The notes under the pieces: generated by a model
Databases searched by the model: none
Seen by the model: only the letters and a program-made list of their open reading frames with translations
Told to the model about the DNA's origin: nothing
Position numbers and translations under genes: made by a program
In this document: positions 9,359 through 19,493 of the stretch, one piece after another
Numbering within the stretch: the stretch's first letter is position 1
Layout: each line of letters begins with the position of its first letter
NCBI GenBank assembly: GCA_949373165.1
Contig: CASICO010000005.1
Location: 1 to 44,754 of the forward strand
Source: an uncultured Flavobacteriales bacterium
GTDB taxonomy: Bacteria; Bacteroidota; Bacteroidia; Flavobacteriales_D; Sanyastnellaceae
Length of the DNA stretch: 44,754 nucleotides
Direction: 5' to 3'

Positions 9359-11800
9359 TCAAAGTTCAACAATCAAACCGATGGCCGGGACCACTGTGCC
9401 TGCACCAGAGTTGATGTACCTCGGTTGATAACGTGAAGGGTCCACTGAACTCGGGACGGGAATGCCCGTCGCTGGGTCTCGAACCACGTCCAGTGCCGGA
9501 GGAGAATCCGGGACTTGAGAGAACAAGTTTTGGATGTCCATGAACACGTCCAAGCTCCAATTCTTAAAAAACCACTTCTTGTCAATCCGCATGTCCAACT
9601 GACTAAAAGCATTGTTTCTCAGCGCATTGAGCGAAGCGTAGTCCAATTGGGGCACCCCCTGACTGTCCCAGTAGTCGCGATCCATGCTCACGTCCTCGTC
9701 ATAAGGCGTAAAAGGCAAGCCACCGCTGTAGAGCCACCTGACACCAATCTCCCAATCTCGTTTCAACTTGGCTCCACCTGTTAGAGAAACGATGTGACGG
9801 CTGTCCCAAGCACTGGGCGCAAACTGCCCCTCGAACTCATACTCACTCCTCACAAGAGTGTATGCCAGCAATCCATAAACTCCCTTGTACAACCTCCTTT
9901 GGGCAAGGAACTCAAGGCCATATGAACGCCCCTCTCCATCGAACCGAACCGCTTCATTCCCCACCACACCAAAATCAGCCCCTAGGTTGGCCAGCGCGAT
10001 GCCGCTCGACCTGCTGACCGGAGCCCCACGATACCGCTTCAAAAAACCTTCCAATCCGAACGTGGTGTTTCTCTCGCCCCAATCAAACTTCAAACCGGCA
10101 ACCGCCTGATCACACAAGGTGTAACGGGCCCCCTCGCGGTTGACCCTTGTCCCGTTTTCAACGTACCCCCAAAACCAAATAACTCGGCAACTGATAGTAC
10201 CGCCCCACATTGGCATTGAAGCTCCAACGGGAAGAAAAACTCCAACGCATCGCCAAGCGTGGGCCTCAATTGGCGCAGCGGGTTGGCCATCTCCTCGTTC
10301 ACTTCGTTCCCATCCATTCTCACGCCACCACTAAGGGTAACACGTCCATCAAAGAAGGGCTTGGACCCTTGGAGAAACGCCCCGTATTTGTGCATGTCAA
10401 AGGCGCTGTCAAAATTGACCTCCTTTAAGGTGTCCTCTAGAAAGAAGTACCGCTGGCTAAACGTACTGTTGTTGAACTTGGCAAACTCATACTGCCCCCC
10501 CCAAGTCAATTTCATGCCATTTTCCCCGTATTGCCGCCGTTCCACGCGGAACTTGTTCTCCATCTCCTGAGAACGGTAGTCCAAGGTCAAAGGCAACGCG
10601 CTGTCATTGTCGACATGCTTGAATGCCCGATTGCTCAACATATTGCGGCTTGCAATCCATGTCCAACGGCCATTTTCGGTGAACTTATCATACTTCACCC
10701 CCAAGGCGTAGTTCCACTGCCTGTTGACCTGAAGCGCATCCAAAATGGCCACCTTATCTAGGTAATCATCGGCCGAAGTGTCTTCTGCTGAAGAGAGGTT
10801 CAATTGAAAATCGTCATATGCCCCAATGCCCAAGGACCGTCAGCCGCTCATTTGGACTGGCTTGGTGTACCCACTTGAACTGAAAGTCATTGTAAACAGG
10901 AAGAAAGGGCAGCCCCAGCAACTCGAAGAGAAACTGCAAGTAGCTGCGTCTTCCGCTCAAAATCAGCGAGCTATTTGGGCCAGTGGGGCCCTCAAAGGTC
11001 AATCCAAGGTCGCTCGTACCGACGACAGCATTGCTTGTCCACTCATCGGTTCTCGCCGTTTTGAACCCGAATTCCATCACGCTGGACAAGGCATTCCCTC
11101 GGGTCGCTGGAAATGCGCCAGAGTAGAACTCCACCTGCTCCACCAAATCCACATTGATCATGCCCACCGGTCCTCCACTGGCTCCTTGTGTGGCAAAGTG
11201 ATTGATGTTGGGGATCTCAATCCCATCGATGTAAAAACCGATTCTCATTGGGGCGCGCCACCTCTGATCACCACGTCATTTCGGAAACTGGGAATGGCCG
11301 CCACCCCTGGCAGACTCCGAATGGCCTTGCTGATGTCGCGGCCACCCCCAGGATTCCTTTTGATTTCATTGGTCCCGATTCGTCTCAATGACACCGGCGC
11401 CTCCTCCTCTCCACGTGCGGTCACCGCCACGACCTCTGCAGCCTCAACCGCGATGGTCAATGGCTCAAGTGAGACCGTGAGAAAGGCCGCACGAGCCGGG
11501 GTCAATTCCACCTCTAGGCGATTGGCCGTTCGATAACCTTACAGAGCTAAAAGACAGGTTGACCACCCCCGGCTCTAGATCACCCAATTCAAATGCACCA
11601 TCAAAATCAGTCGAAGTCCCAGCTGATTTTCCTTGAACAACAACCGAGGCAAACGGAATGAGCTCCCCGGTCACCTCATCCGTCACCACACCTCGAACAG
11701 CCGCTCGTTGCGCATGAGCCACAGGAGCAACAGCACTGCACAACAACAAAGCCAAAACGGCTGTCACTCTCCAACACAACGCGTAATTCTTGTCCTTCAT
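9359..11800 (-). pseudogene. TonB-dependent receptor, frameshifted
   Basis: Five overlapping frame segments read together as one outer-membrane receptor of about 811 residues. It has a signal peptide (ending VAHAQ), a carboxypeptidase-regulatory-like domain (RGVVTDEVTGELIPFAS), a plug with VVIRGGAP and FYIDGIEIPNIN, and a beta-barrel ending in GLIVEL. Frame is restored if single bases are removed near 11539 (TT), 11250-11253 (G4), 11233-11237 (A5), 10829-10831 (C3), 10253-10254 (CC) and 10166-10170 (C5). All six are apparent +1 changes in runs. After correction the conserved sequence reads smoothly, for example WSFNANVGRYYQLPSY. The gene is therefore either recently inactivated or, more likely, carries sequence errors. 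The substrate is unknown. It ends 3 bp before the S4 gene and begins 36 bp after dnaX. Confidence 0.85.
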
Positions 11801-11836
11801 GAAATCGGAACAAATGCCTTGCTTCTAGGTTCGAGG

Positions 11837-13733
11837 TCAACCCAAATCCAGGTCTAATCGCTTTCTTAAAGTCTCCAAAGCTGGGTTTTCACTCGCCCAC
11901 TTGACATAACGGTCTTTGGGTGTCAAAAAGACGGCAGGCGCCTCTCCCTCAGACACCTTTACTTCCAAAGACAGCTGTCCGTTGCCTGCGCGGGTCCGCA
12001 CATAATGCAGCAGTTCTGTCGCACACTCTTTTAGCTCTTCGTATTGCACTTCGTTGGCCACAGTAAATACGATTGCCGGATCCAAGAAAGCAAACTCACC
12101 ATTGGCCAAGGTGGCGGCCAAGCCCACCTTATTTTGACCCCGCATATACTGAACAAGTCCAGTCCATGCCGCCTTCACCGTTTCTTCATCGTAGGTCCCA
12201 TTCAAATGTGACGTATCCGCCAACTCCTGGTCTTCTGCTTCTGCGGACGCTTCTGAGACCGACAACATGCTGCGGCCTTTGAGCATAGTGGACAAGTTGC
12301 CCATCGGCTTCACCGCTGTTTTCGGGCGCCCCAATGTGATGGCCAAGTCTGCATCCAAGTGGGCTTCATCTGCAGACTCACGGGGCTCATTCGTGGACGG
12401 CGAAGCTGGAGCGGAAACGTCCAACTTCCCTTCCGACACCCCACCTTCTTCCACATTTGATTCCGCTGGCGCATCGTCCAATTGATCCGATTCAACCCCA
12501 TGATCGGGCAAAGGAGCTTGGACGACTTGACCCGGATCAGACGCCACAGCATCGGGCACAGAATGGTTCTTTTTCGGCAATTCAACCAGCACGCCAATGG
12601 ACGATTGGGTTCTGACCTCGACCCCCCATCCAGCAATTGGGATTAGCTCATTTTTTTTTTGCCCCCTCCGCGGAAACCGCTTCGAGAGAACCCATGCGCA
12701 TCAGCATCAACTCCACCAGCAGTCGGGGATGTCGAGACAGCCTATACTGTTGATCCGATTCGTTTGCGCAGCCTATGGCGCCCACGAGAAAATGCAACCC
12801 ACATTTCTGGGCCTGCTGACCAAAGCGTTCCGCCATGGAAGCCCCAGCCTCCATCAAAGACAAAGTCGCTTGATCCTTACACACGAGCAGGTTCCGAAGG
12901 TGTTGCCCCAATCCCGTGACGAAGTGGTGGGCATCAAACCCTGCAGCAAGGACCTCCTCAAGCTGCAACAGCATGTCTCCTATTCTGCCCTCCAGTGCCG
13001 CGTCGACGACATTGAAGTAGACATCGTGCCCCAACACATTGAGGTGCGTCGTGACCGCTTCATAGGTCACACCATCCGCGCTCGAAGCCACCATCTGATC
13101 AAAAATGCTCAGCGCGTCCCGCATGGCACCATCAGCGCGCTGCGCAATCACATTGAGCGCCTCCGGCTCTGTTTTCACACCTTCCTGTTCAGCTACATAG
13201 ACCAAATGGTCCGCGATGTCCCGGGTGGTGATTCTGCGGAAGTCATAAATCTGACAACGAGAAAGAATCGTAGGGAGAATCTTGTGCTTCTCCGTCGTGG
13301 CCAAAATGAAGACCGCATGCTTCGGCGGCTCTTCCAATGTTTTGAGGAAAGCGTTAAACGCATCCTTTGACAACATGTGAACCTCGTCAATAACATAGAC
13401 CTTGTATTGACCGTCTTGTGGAGGAATCCGGACTTGATCAATGATGCTCCGAATGTGGTCTACACCATTGTTGGACGCCGCATCCAGCTCGAAAACATTG
13501 AAACTCCGTTCTGCCTGTTCGGTCGTGAAGTCATTGATGGCGTTCGCGAAAATCCTTGCACACGTGGTTTTGCCTACACCCCGAGGTCCACAAAACAGAT
13601 ACGCTTGCGCGATTTGTCCCGACTCAATGCTGTGCCGCAACGTGTCCGTAATGGACTTTTGGCCCACCACAGTCTCCCATGATGTTGGCCGATACTTTCT
13701 CGCGGAAACCAAAAATGTATTGTCCTCAGACAT
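11837..13733 (-). CDS. dnaX: DNA polymerase III subunits tau/gamma, frame break at A10
   Basis: This is the clamp-loader ATPase of the replicative polymerase. Frame one (13733 to 12648, 361 residues) contains YRPTSWETVVGQ, the Walker A motif GPRGVGKTT, the DEVH box (VYVIDEVHMLSKDAFNAFL), sensor 1 (ILATTEKHK) and arginine-finger SRCQ, followed by domain III. It ends as GCA AAA AAA AAA TGA. The tau-specific tail continues one frame away (NELIPIAGWGVEV onward, to TGA at 11837), with an acidic, low-complexity linker and a C-terminal domain. One base fewer in the A run gives a single 631-residue tau. The four-cysteine zinc module normally after the P-loop is absent: ANAIN is followed by a short DFTTEQAERSFNVFELD. 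It is divergent from rpsF. Confidence 0.93.
12651..12660 (-). promoter_or_regulatory. A10 putative slippage site in dnaX
   Basis: Ten consecutive A residues on the coding strand are followed directly by TGA. With ten A the frame stops at once. With eleven it stops after ATG AGC. With nine or twelve it enters the tau-specific frame. Two of the three frames therefore end within a few codons of the run, as at the Thermus thermophilus dnaX slippage site, which is known to use a run of nine A. A homopolymer length error is the competing explanation. Confidence 0.5.
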
Positions 13734-13841
13734 GTTTCAAAGGTGCGGCTTGACTGGCAAAATGTGATGGTCCAATTTTGCACAGGTCACCCACATTTTT
13801 GGGTTCAAAGGCCATGAGATAGAAAATCAAAGAGAAGGGGG

Positions 13842-13873
13842 TTGCGCGCCCATCTCGTTTGGTGTAGATTTGC
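13842..13873 (+). promoter_or_regulatory. Putative Bacteroidota-type promoter of rpsF operon
   Basis: TAGATTTGC at 13865-13873 matches the Bacteroidota -7 consensus TAnnTTTGC. A TTG triplet at 13842-13844, 20 nt upstream, could be the -33 element. The site lies 22 bp before the rpsF ATG, leaving a short leader. Confidence 0.5.
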
Positions 13874-13894
13874 GCCCCCTTTTGCGCATTGCAT

Positions 13895-14275
13895 ATGTCC
13901 CGGAATCGATACGAAACGGTCTTCATCATCACACCAGTCCTCTCTGACGAGCAGACTAAGGAGGTGGTCACCAAATTTAAAAGCCTTCTCAAAGAGAAAG
14001 GCGCTTCCATCACCCACGAGGAGAATTGGGGCATGCGAAAGCTTGCCTACCCAATTCAGAAGAAGTCGACCGGCTTCTACTACCTGGTGGAATACGAAGC
14101 GGATCCCGACACAATTCTGCCTTTCGAGACAGAATTTCGTCGCGATGAAAGAATCATCCGATTCTTGACCACGCGAATGGACAAGAACCACACTGAATAT
14201 GCGGAAGGACGCCGCGATCGTGAGAACGACCGTCGCGATAAGCCGAAACAAACTGGAGCGGAGGCTCAAGCCTGA
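13895..14275 (+). CDS. rpsF: 30S ribosomal protein bS6
   Basis: This 126-residue protein begins [17 protein letters not shown], the typical bS6 start, and contains the conserved [19 protein letters not shown] core. Protein bS6 binds the central domain of 16S rRNA as a heterodimer with bS18, which the next gene encodes. I chose the ATG at 13895 over the in-frame TTG two codons earlier because it matches the family start. It is the first gene of the compact rpsF-rpsR-rplI operon and is transcribed divergently from dnaX. Confidence 0.97.
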   Translation: MSRNRYETVFIITPVLSDEQTKEVVTKFKSLLKEKGASITHEENWGMRKLAYPIQKKSTGFYYLVEYEADPDTILPFETEFRRDERIIRFLTTRMDKNHTEYAEGRRDRENDRRDKPKQTGAEAQA

Positions 14276-14295
14276 ACGCCCCAAAGCTGATTGAC

Positions 14296-14562
14296 ATGGC
14301 CGACAACAAGAACGTTCGTTACCTGAATCCCATCGCCATCGACACGAAAAGCGAGCGCTACTGCCGTTTCCGTGAAAAGGGCTTCAAGTACATCGACTAC
14401 AAGGACCCCGATTTTTTGTTGATGCTGATCAACGAGCAAGGCAAGATTTTGCCACGCCGATTGACCGGAACCAGCCTCAAATACCAACGCCGTGTTGGCA
14501 AGGCCATTAAAAAGGCCCGCCACCTCGCGCTTCTTCCCTACCTCGCTGACCAGTTGCGTTAA
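14296..14562 (+). CDS. rpsR: 30S ribosomal protein bS18
   Basis: This 88-residue protein contains the conserved bS18 segments [20 protein letters not shown] and [19 protein letters not shown], ending in a basic helix with ARHLALLPY. It partners bS6 on the 30S platform. It lies 20 bp after rpsF and 20 bp before rplI, so the three are one transcription unit. Nothing is unusual about it. Confidence 0.97.
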   Translation: MADNKNVRYLNPIAIDTKSERYCRFREKGFKYIDYKDPDFLLMLINEQGKILPRRLTGTSLKYQRRVGKAIKKARHLALLPYLADQLR

Positions 14563-14582
14563 GCAACCCAATCCACCGCGAC

Positions 14583-15029
14583 ATGGACGTGATTCTCAAA
14601 CAAGACGTTGAGCGCTTGGGCGCAAAACACGACATCGTAGCCGTCAAAAACGGCTTCGCAAGGAACTTCCTGATTCCAAAAGGCTTTGCCATTGCTGCCA
14701 CTGAAAGTGCGCGCAAGGTTGTGGCTGAAACCATCCGACAGCAATCTCACAAGGCGCGCAAGACCTTGGAAGATGCCCAGGCTTTTGCAGAAAAAATCAA
14801 CGGCTTGTCCGTAAAGATTGGTGCCAAAGCAGGCGAAAGCGGAAAGATTTTCGGATCGGTAAACAACATTCAATTGGCAGAGGCCATGGCCGCAGCTGGT
14901 CACATTGTAGAGCGGAAGCAAATCGATTTGGGCTCAGAGTCCATTCGTGATCTTGGCAGCTACACTGCCAAAGTCAAGCTCCACAAGGACGTCACTGCAG
15001 AAGTGACGTTTGAGGTGGTCGCTGAATAA
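14583..15029 (+). CDS. rplI: 50S ribosomal protein bL9
   Basis: This 148-residue protein starts MDVILKQDVERLGAKHDIV and carries the bL9 signature GFARNFLIPKGFA at about residues 23-35. A long connecting helix and a C-terminal rRNA-binding domain with KIFGSVNNIQLAEAM follow. It binds domain V of 23S rRNA near the L1 stalk. It is the last gene of the rpsF operon and is followed by a strong intrinsic terminator. Confidence 0.97.
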   Translation: MDVILKQDVERLGAKHDIVAVKNGFARNFLIPKGFAIAATESARKVVAETIRQQSHKARKTLEDAQAFAEKINGLSVKIGAKAGESGKIFGSVNNIQLAEAMAAAGHIVERKQIDLGSESIRDLGSYTAKVKLHKDVTAEVTFEVVAE

Positions 15030-15059
15030 CATTCATGCCCCAAACGGGGATTTTTGATA

Positions 15060-15086
15060 AAAAAGGGGGCTTTGCCCCCTTTTTTT
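15060..15086 (+). terminator. Intrinsic terminator after rplI
   Basis: The run A5 G5 C, a TTT loop, then G C5 and T7 forms a GC-rich hairpin with a perfect T-tract 31 bp after the rplI stop. The stem is flanked by A on one side and T on the other, so it could act in both directions. It separates the ribosomal operon from uvrB. Confidence 0.85.
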
Positions 15087-15104
15087 GTGCCTTGCAGTTG
15101 CGCC

Positions 15105-17147
15105 ATGTCCGGATTTAAACTTCACAGCGAATTCCAACCCAAGGGTGACCAACCTGAAGCCATCCGGCAGTTGGTCGAAGGGCTGAACTCCGGACTGCCC
15201 CATCAAACACTTTTGGGCGTCACAGGATCTGGAAAGACGTTTTCTGTCGCCAATGTCATTGAGCAGACACAACGACCAACCCTTGTCTTGAGTCACAACA
15301 AGACATTGGCCTCTCAGCTCTACAGTGAGTTCAAGGAGTTCTTCCCAGACAACCTCGTCGAATACTTCGTTAGCTACTACGACTACTACCAACCCGAAGC
15401 CTACATCGCTTCGAGCGGCACATTTATCGAGAAAGACCTCGCCATCAACGAGGAGATTGAAAAACTCCGCCTTTCGGCAACCTCAGCGCTTCTGAGTGGG
15501 CGCAGAGACGTCATTGTTGTGGCCTCCATCAGTTGCATCTATGGCATCGGAAACCCCGTGGAGTTTCACAAAAGCGTCATTGAGGTCAAATCCGGTCAAG
15601 TCATTAGCCGCAATGCGCTTCTCCACCGTTTGGTCGAGAGTCTCTACCACCGCACCCGAGGCGACTTTAACCGCGGATCGTTCCGTGTCAATGGAGATGT
15701 GGTGGATGTTTTCCTCGCCTATGCCGACCATGCCGTGCGCATCCACTTTTGGGGGAATGAAATCGAGCGAATCGAAACAATAGATCCAGAGACCGGTCAA
15801 ATTCTCCACGGTTTCGAATCCCTCCGCATCTACCCAGCCAACCTGTTTGTGACCGGCAAAGACACCTTGCACCAATGCATCTGGGAAATCCAGCAAGACA
15901 TGGTTAAGCAAGTCGAGTGGTTCAATCAGCAAGGCAGGTTCATCGAAGGCAAACGCCTCGAGGAGCGCACCACGCACGACCTCGAAATGATGAGGGAGCT
16001 CGGGTTTTGCAATGGCATAGAGAACTACAGCCGGTACTTTGACCGAAGGCAACCTGAACAACGGCCCTTTTGCCTGCTCGATTACTTTGCGGATGACTTC
16101 CTCATGGTTGTGGACGAAAGTCACGTCACAGTCCCTCAAGTCGGCGCGATGTATGGTGGTGACCGGTCTAGAAAAGTGTCCTTGGTTGAACACGGATTTC
16201 GACTGCCCTCTGCACTCGACAACCGCCCCCTAAAGAACGATGAGTTTGAAGGCATGCTCAACCAGGTCATCTATGTGAGTGCCACGCCCGCCGACTATGA
16301 ACTCGAACTCAGTGAAGGTGTGGTTGTGGAGCAGCTGATTCGTCCGACAGGCCTCCTTGACCCCCCCATTGAAGTCCGACCTTGCACCAATCAGGTCGAC
16401 GACCTCATCGGTGAAATTCGGAAAACCATCGCACAAGAGGACCGCGTCTTGGTTACCACCCTCACCAAACGCATGGCTGAAGAGCTGTCGCGCTACTTAG
16501 ACAGACTCCGCATTTCTTGCTCCTACATCCATTCCGAGGTAAAAACCCTTGACCGCATTGAAATCATCCGCAACCTCAGAGAGGGGGTAATCGACGTGCT
16601 CGTGGGCGTAAACCTGCTCCGTGAAGGACTCGACTTGCCAGAAGTCTCTCTGGTCGCCGTGATGGATGCAGACAAAGAAGGGTTTTTAAGGTCGAACCGG
16701 TCACTTACCCAGACCGCGGGTCGGGCTGCCCGAAACGTGAATGGCCGCGTGTTGATGTACGCGGACAAGGTCACCGCATCCATGGCGCAAACCATCGAGG
16801 AAACGGCAAGAAGAAGAGAAAAACAAGAGGCGCACAACACCCAGCACGGTCTGGTTCCTGTGCAAGTGAAGCGCTCCAAAAAAACCGTTTTCGAACAAAG
16901 CAGCCTCATTGACGATCGCTCATCTCAAGTGGCCGCCGAACCCGCAGCGACTGGAGCCGGAATTCTCGACGACCCTGTGGTGGCGGGCTACATCAAGTCC
17001 AAAGACAGAAAGGCCATGGACAAACTTCTGGCCCGAACCAAGCGTGAAATGCAGCGTGCCGCAAAAGAGCTCGCATTCATGGATGCTGCCCGAATGCGAG
17101 ATGAACTTTTTGCACTTCAAGATGCTGTAAAAGACTGGCCATCATGA
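15105..17147 (+). CDS. uvrB: Excinuclease ABC subunit B
   Basis: This 680-residue helicase-like subunit verifies damage in nucleotide excision repair, loading from UvrA and recruiting UvrC. Walker A is GVTGSGKT (residues 38-45). The damage-probing beta-hairpin reads FVSYYDYYQPEAY (about 88-100). The DEAD-like box is VVDESH, motif VI includes QTAGRAARN, and a C-terminal UVR domain (KREMQRAAKELAFMDAARMRD) binds UvrC. I chose the ATG at 15105 because it matches the family N-terminus (MSGFKLHSEFQPKGDQP). An upstream in-frame TTG would start inside the terminator. Confidence 0.97.
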   Translation: MSGFKLHSEFQPKGDQPEAIRQLVEGLNSGLPHQTLLGVTGSGKTFSVANVIEQTQRPTLVLSHNKTLASQLYSEFKEFFPDNLVEYFVSYYDYYQPEAYIASSGTFIEKDLAINEEIEKLRLSATSALLSGRRDVIVVASISCIYGIGNPVEFHKSVIEVKSGQVISRNALLHRLVESLYHRTRGDFNRGSFRVNGDVVDVFLAYADHAVRIHFWGNEIERIETIDPETGQILHGFESLRIYPANLFVTGKDTLHQCIWEIQQDMVKQVEWFNQQGRFIEGKRLEERTTHDLEMMRELGFCNGIENYSRYFDRRQPEQRPFCLLDYFADDFLMVVDESHVTVPQVGAMYGGDRSRKVSLVEHGFRLPSALDNRPLKNDEFEGMLNQVIYVSATPADYELELSEGVVVEQLIRPTGLLDPPIEVRPCTNQVDDLIGEIRKTIAQEDRVLVTTLTKRMAEELSRYLDRLRISCSYIHSEVKTLDRIEIIRNLREGVIDVLVGVNLLREGLDLPEVSLVAVMDADKEGFLRSNRSLTQTAGRAARNVNGRVLMYADKVTASMAQTIEETARRREKQEAHNTQHGLVPVQVKRSKKTVFEQSSLIDDRSSQVAAEPAATGAGILDDPVVAGYIKSKDRKAMDKLLARTKREMQRAAKELAFMDAARMRDELFALQDAVKDWPS

Positions 17148-17200
17148 GCCACCTTGCAACCTGTCAAGAAAACACGCGTTTATTCCCTTCAAGGAACCCA

Positions 17201-19486
17201 ATGAAACTCCACATGTCCAACTTCGCCGTCCGTGCCGTACTTCAGCTCATTTGCTGTGTGACCTTCACCACCTTATGCAGCCAAGTGCCTCACGGTGGTC
17301 AACCGTTTTGGACCAATCCAGCCCCCCTCAATCAAGCCCCTGTGCAGCGCATGGGAGCCATCGATTTGGAAGCACTCCAAGCTGGAGACGCCATTACCGA
17401 CAAAGTGAAAAGTGCAGCCTGGAGGTTTGGACAGGAATTCGACGTGAATTTGGGCCTTGAGCATGGCCATTGGACGCAAGAAAATGGGAAGTCGGTATGG
17501 AGAATGGTGGTGGAGGCCCCAGGAGCCATTGCCATGAGCGTCAACTTCTCCCAATTCGAACTCCCAAAAGGCGCTCTTCTCTTCCTTTGGAACCGAGAGC
17601 GCATTGAGTTCATCGGAGGATTTGATCACCGCAACCACAAAAACTGGGGAGGGCTGGCCACGGGGTTGGTCGCCGGAGATGCTGTGGTGATTGAACTTCA
17701 AGTCCCGAGTCCACTCCGCGATGCATGTGCCCTCCGCGTCGATCAGGTGGTTCATGCCTACCGAGACATCGCAGGAAAAGCAGCGCTGTTGTCCGAAGCC
17801 TTGGGCATTCAAAGAGGCCCCTTCGGCAACAGTGGAGAATGCAACATCAACGTAAATTGTCCTGAAGGCGCCACTTGGCAGTGTGAGAAACGGTCCGTTG
17901 CTTTGATCGTTCAAGGTGGATTTTCCGTGTGTACGGGGGCCTTGGTCAACAACACCGCACAAGATGGGAGCCCCCTATTTCTGACTGCGAACCACTGTCT
18001 TCCAGGAAACGGGAACGTGGGCAACTGGACGTTCTACTTCAACCATGAAACAGCAGGGTGCTCAGGAAACACTGGACCCACAAACCAAACCATCAGCGGA
18101 AGCGACTTGCTCGCAAGCAGCGGAGCCTCCGACTTCGGACTCCTCCTCCTCGACGAAACACCGCCCGAGAGCTACGATGTCTTTTACTCTGGATGGGACG
18201 GGTCCGATGATGAGACCGTGCAAAATGCCACCGGATTGCACCACCCTTCCGGAGACCTCAAGAAAATCTGTCTCGAAGAGGATGCCCCTTACCACGACAA
18301 TGCAGCGGGTGCGGCCGTGTGGTGGATTAGCCAATGGGAAGCTGGCGTCACCGAACCCGGTTCTTCTGGGTCCCCTTTGTATGACCACAACCACAGGATC
18401 ATAGGCCAGCTTTATGGCGGATCTGCAGCCTGCAATGGCAGTGTCAACAATGGACAAATCGACTATTACGGACGGATGGGCGTGAGCTTCAACAATGGCA
18501 TTACCGAACACCTCGACCCCTTGGGCCTTGGCTTGGAGGTACTCGACGGCTACCCTGCCGCAGGCTGTGTCACCTCCTTTTCACTGGACCTAGGCGTGGG
18601 CATCGCCAATGCTCCGGATGGCGTTCTCTGCGGTGGCGGCGAGGTCTTCATAGACGTGACCCTGGGCAACTTTGGGGAAGACAACCTCACCTCTGCCACC
18701 ATCGGATACGCTGTTAACGGAGGCCCGCAGCAAACCCTCAACTGGTCAGGGAATCTCTCCCAATACGACACCGAAACCTTGACGTTGCCTGCCATCGAAG
18801 CCACAGACGGAACGACTGAAGTCGAAGTGGTGGTCCTGTCGGTGAACGGAGGAGCCGATGAAAACAGCTTTAACAACGCGGCTGCGGTTGAATTCACAGC
18901 CTTTGCCGAGGACACGTTTGACTTCAGTTTCGAATTGGTCCTGGACGAATATGGCAGTGAAACAACATGGGAAATTCGGCGCCAAGGCAACACCGTTTAT
19001 TCGGGTGGCCCCTACGATGACGACAACAACGGACAAGTGGTCTCGATTCCATTGTGCCTCGAAGCTGGTTGCTATATCCTCGAGGTCGAAGACAGCTATG
19101 GAGACGGGATGTGCTGCTCATTCGGGGACGGCAGCTTTACCATTCTTGATCCAGAAGGAGATGTGGTGCTCACAGGTGGTGATTTCGGCGACTCAGACGT
19201 GACCCAATTTTGCACCAGTGCCATGTCCGTGAATTCTACCGAGACAAGCCGCATCCAAGTGAATCCAAATCCCGCGACGCGGACCGTGCAACTTTCTGGA
19301 CTTCCTTCGAATGCGAAACTGCAAGCCTTTGACTTGCTCGGCCGCCCTTTAACGGCCATCCTTCCTTTGGATGTGAACGGCGCGGCCATGGCCACGCTGC
19401 ACACGGAAGCTTTGCCCCGTGGATGGACCCTTTTCCGCATTGATTCGGAAGAAGGAGCATACATGATACGTGTCTTGCTGCGTTAA
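17201..19486 (+). CDS. Lysyl endopeptidase-like secreted serine protease, T9SS substrate
   Basis: This is a trypsin-fold (S1) secreted protease of about 761 residues. The catalytic triad can be placed at His265 (LTANHC), Asp311 (SDFGLLLLDE) and Ser389 (EPGSSGSPLYD). The arrangement, with disulfide-type cysteines around NVNCPEG and SVCTGALV, resembles Achromobacter lysyl endopeptidase. After the protease come a CARDB-like beta domain, a cysteine-containing module (SYGDGMCCSFGDGSF) and a C-terminal type A T9SS sorting domain (VNPNPATRTVQLSGL to YMIRVLLR). The ATG at 17201 puts a signal peptide at the extreme N-terminus. An alternative ATG at 17144 overlaps the uvrB stop but would add 19 polar residues in front. 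The Lys preference is by family only. Confidence 0.88.
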   Translation: MKLHMSNFAVRAVLQLICCVTFTTLCSQVPHGGQPFWTNPAPLNQAPVQRMGAIDLEALQAGDAITDKVKSAAWRFGQEFDVNLGLEHGHWTQENGKSVWRMVVEAPGAIAMSVNFSQFELPKGALLFLWNRERIEFIGGFDHRNHKNWGGLATGLVAGDAVVIELQVPSPLRDACALRVDQVVHAYRDIAGKAALLSEALGIQRGPFGNSGECNINVNCPEGATWQCEKRSVALIVQGGFSVCTGALVNNTAQDGSPLFLTANHCLPGNGNVGNWTFYFNHETAGCSGNTGPTNQTISGSDLLASSGASDFGLLLLDETPPESYDVFYSGWDGSDDETVQNATGLHHPSGDLKKICLEEDAPYHDNAAGAAVWWISQWEAGVTEPGSSGSPLYDHNHRIIGQLYGGSAACNGSVNNGQIDYYGRMGVSFNNGITEHLDPLGLGLEVLDGYPAAGCVTSFSLDLGVGIANAPDGVLCGGGEVFIDVTLGNFGEDNLTSATIGYAVNGGPQQTLNWSGNLSQYDTETLTLPAIEATDGTTEVEVVVLSVNGGADENSFNNAAAVEFTAFAEDTFDFSFELVLDEYGSETTWEIRRQGNTVYSGGPYDDDNNGQVVSIPLCLEAGCYILEVEDSYGDGMCCSFGDGSFTILDPEGDVVLTGGDFGDSDVTQFCTSAMSVNSTETSRIQVNPNPATRTVQLSGLPSNAKLQAFDLLGRPLTAILPLDVNGAAMATLHTEALPRGWTLFRIDSEEGAYMIRVLLR

Positions 19487-19493
19487 CCCTCTG

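Noticed and set aside
12597..13370. 257-codon plus-strand ORF opposite dnaX
   Set aside because: Antisense to a well-conserved ATPase; it has no domain and is explained by codon bias.
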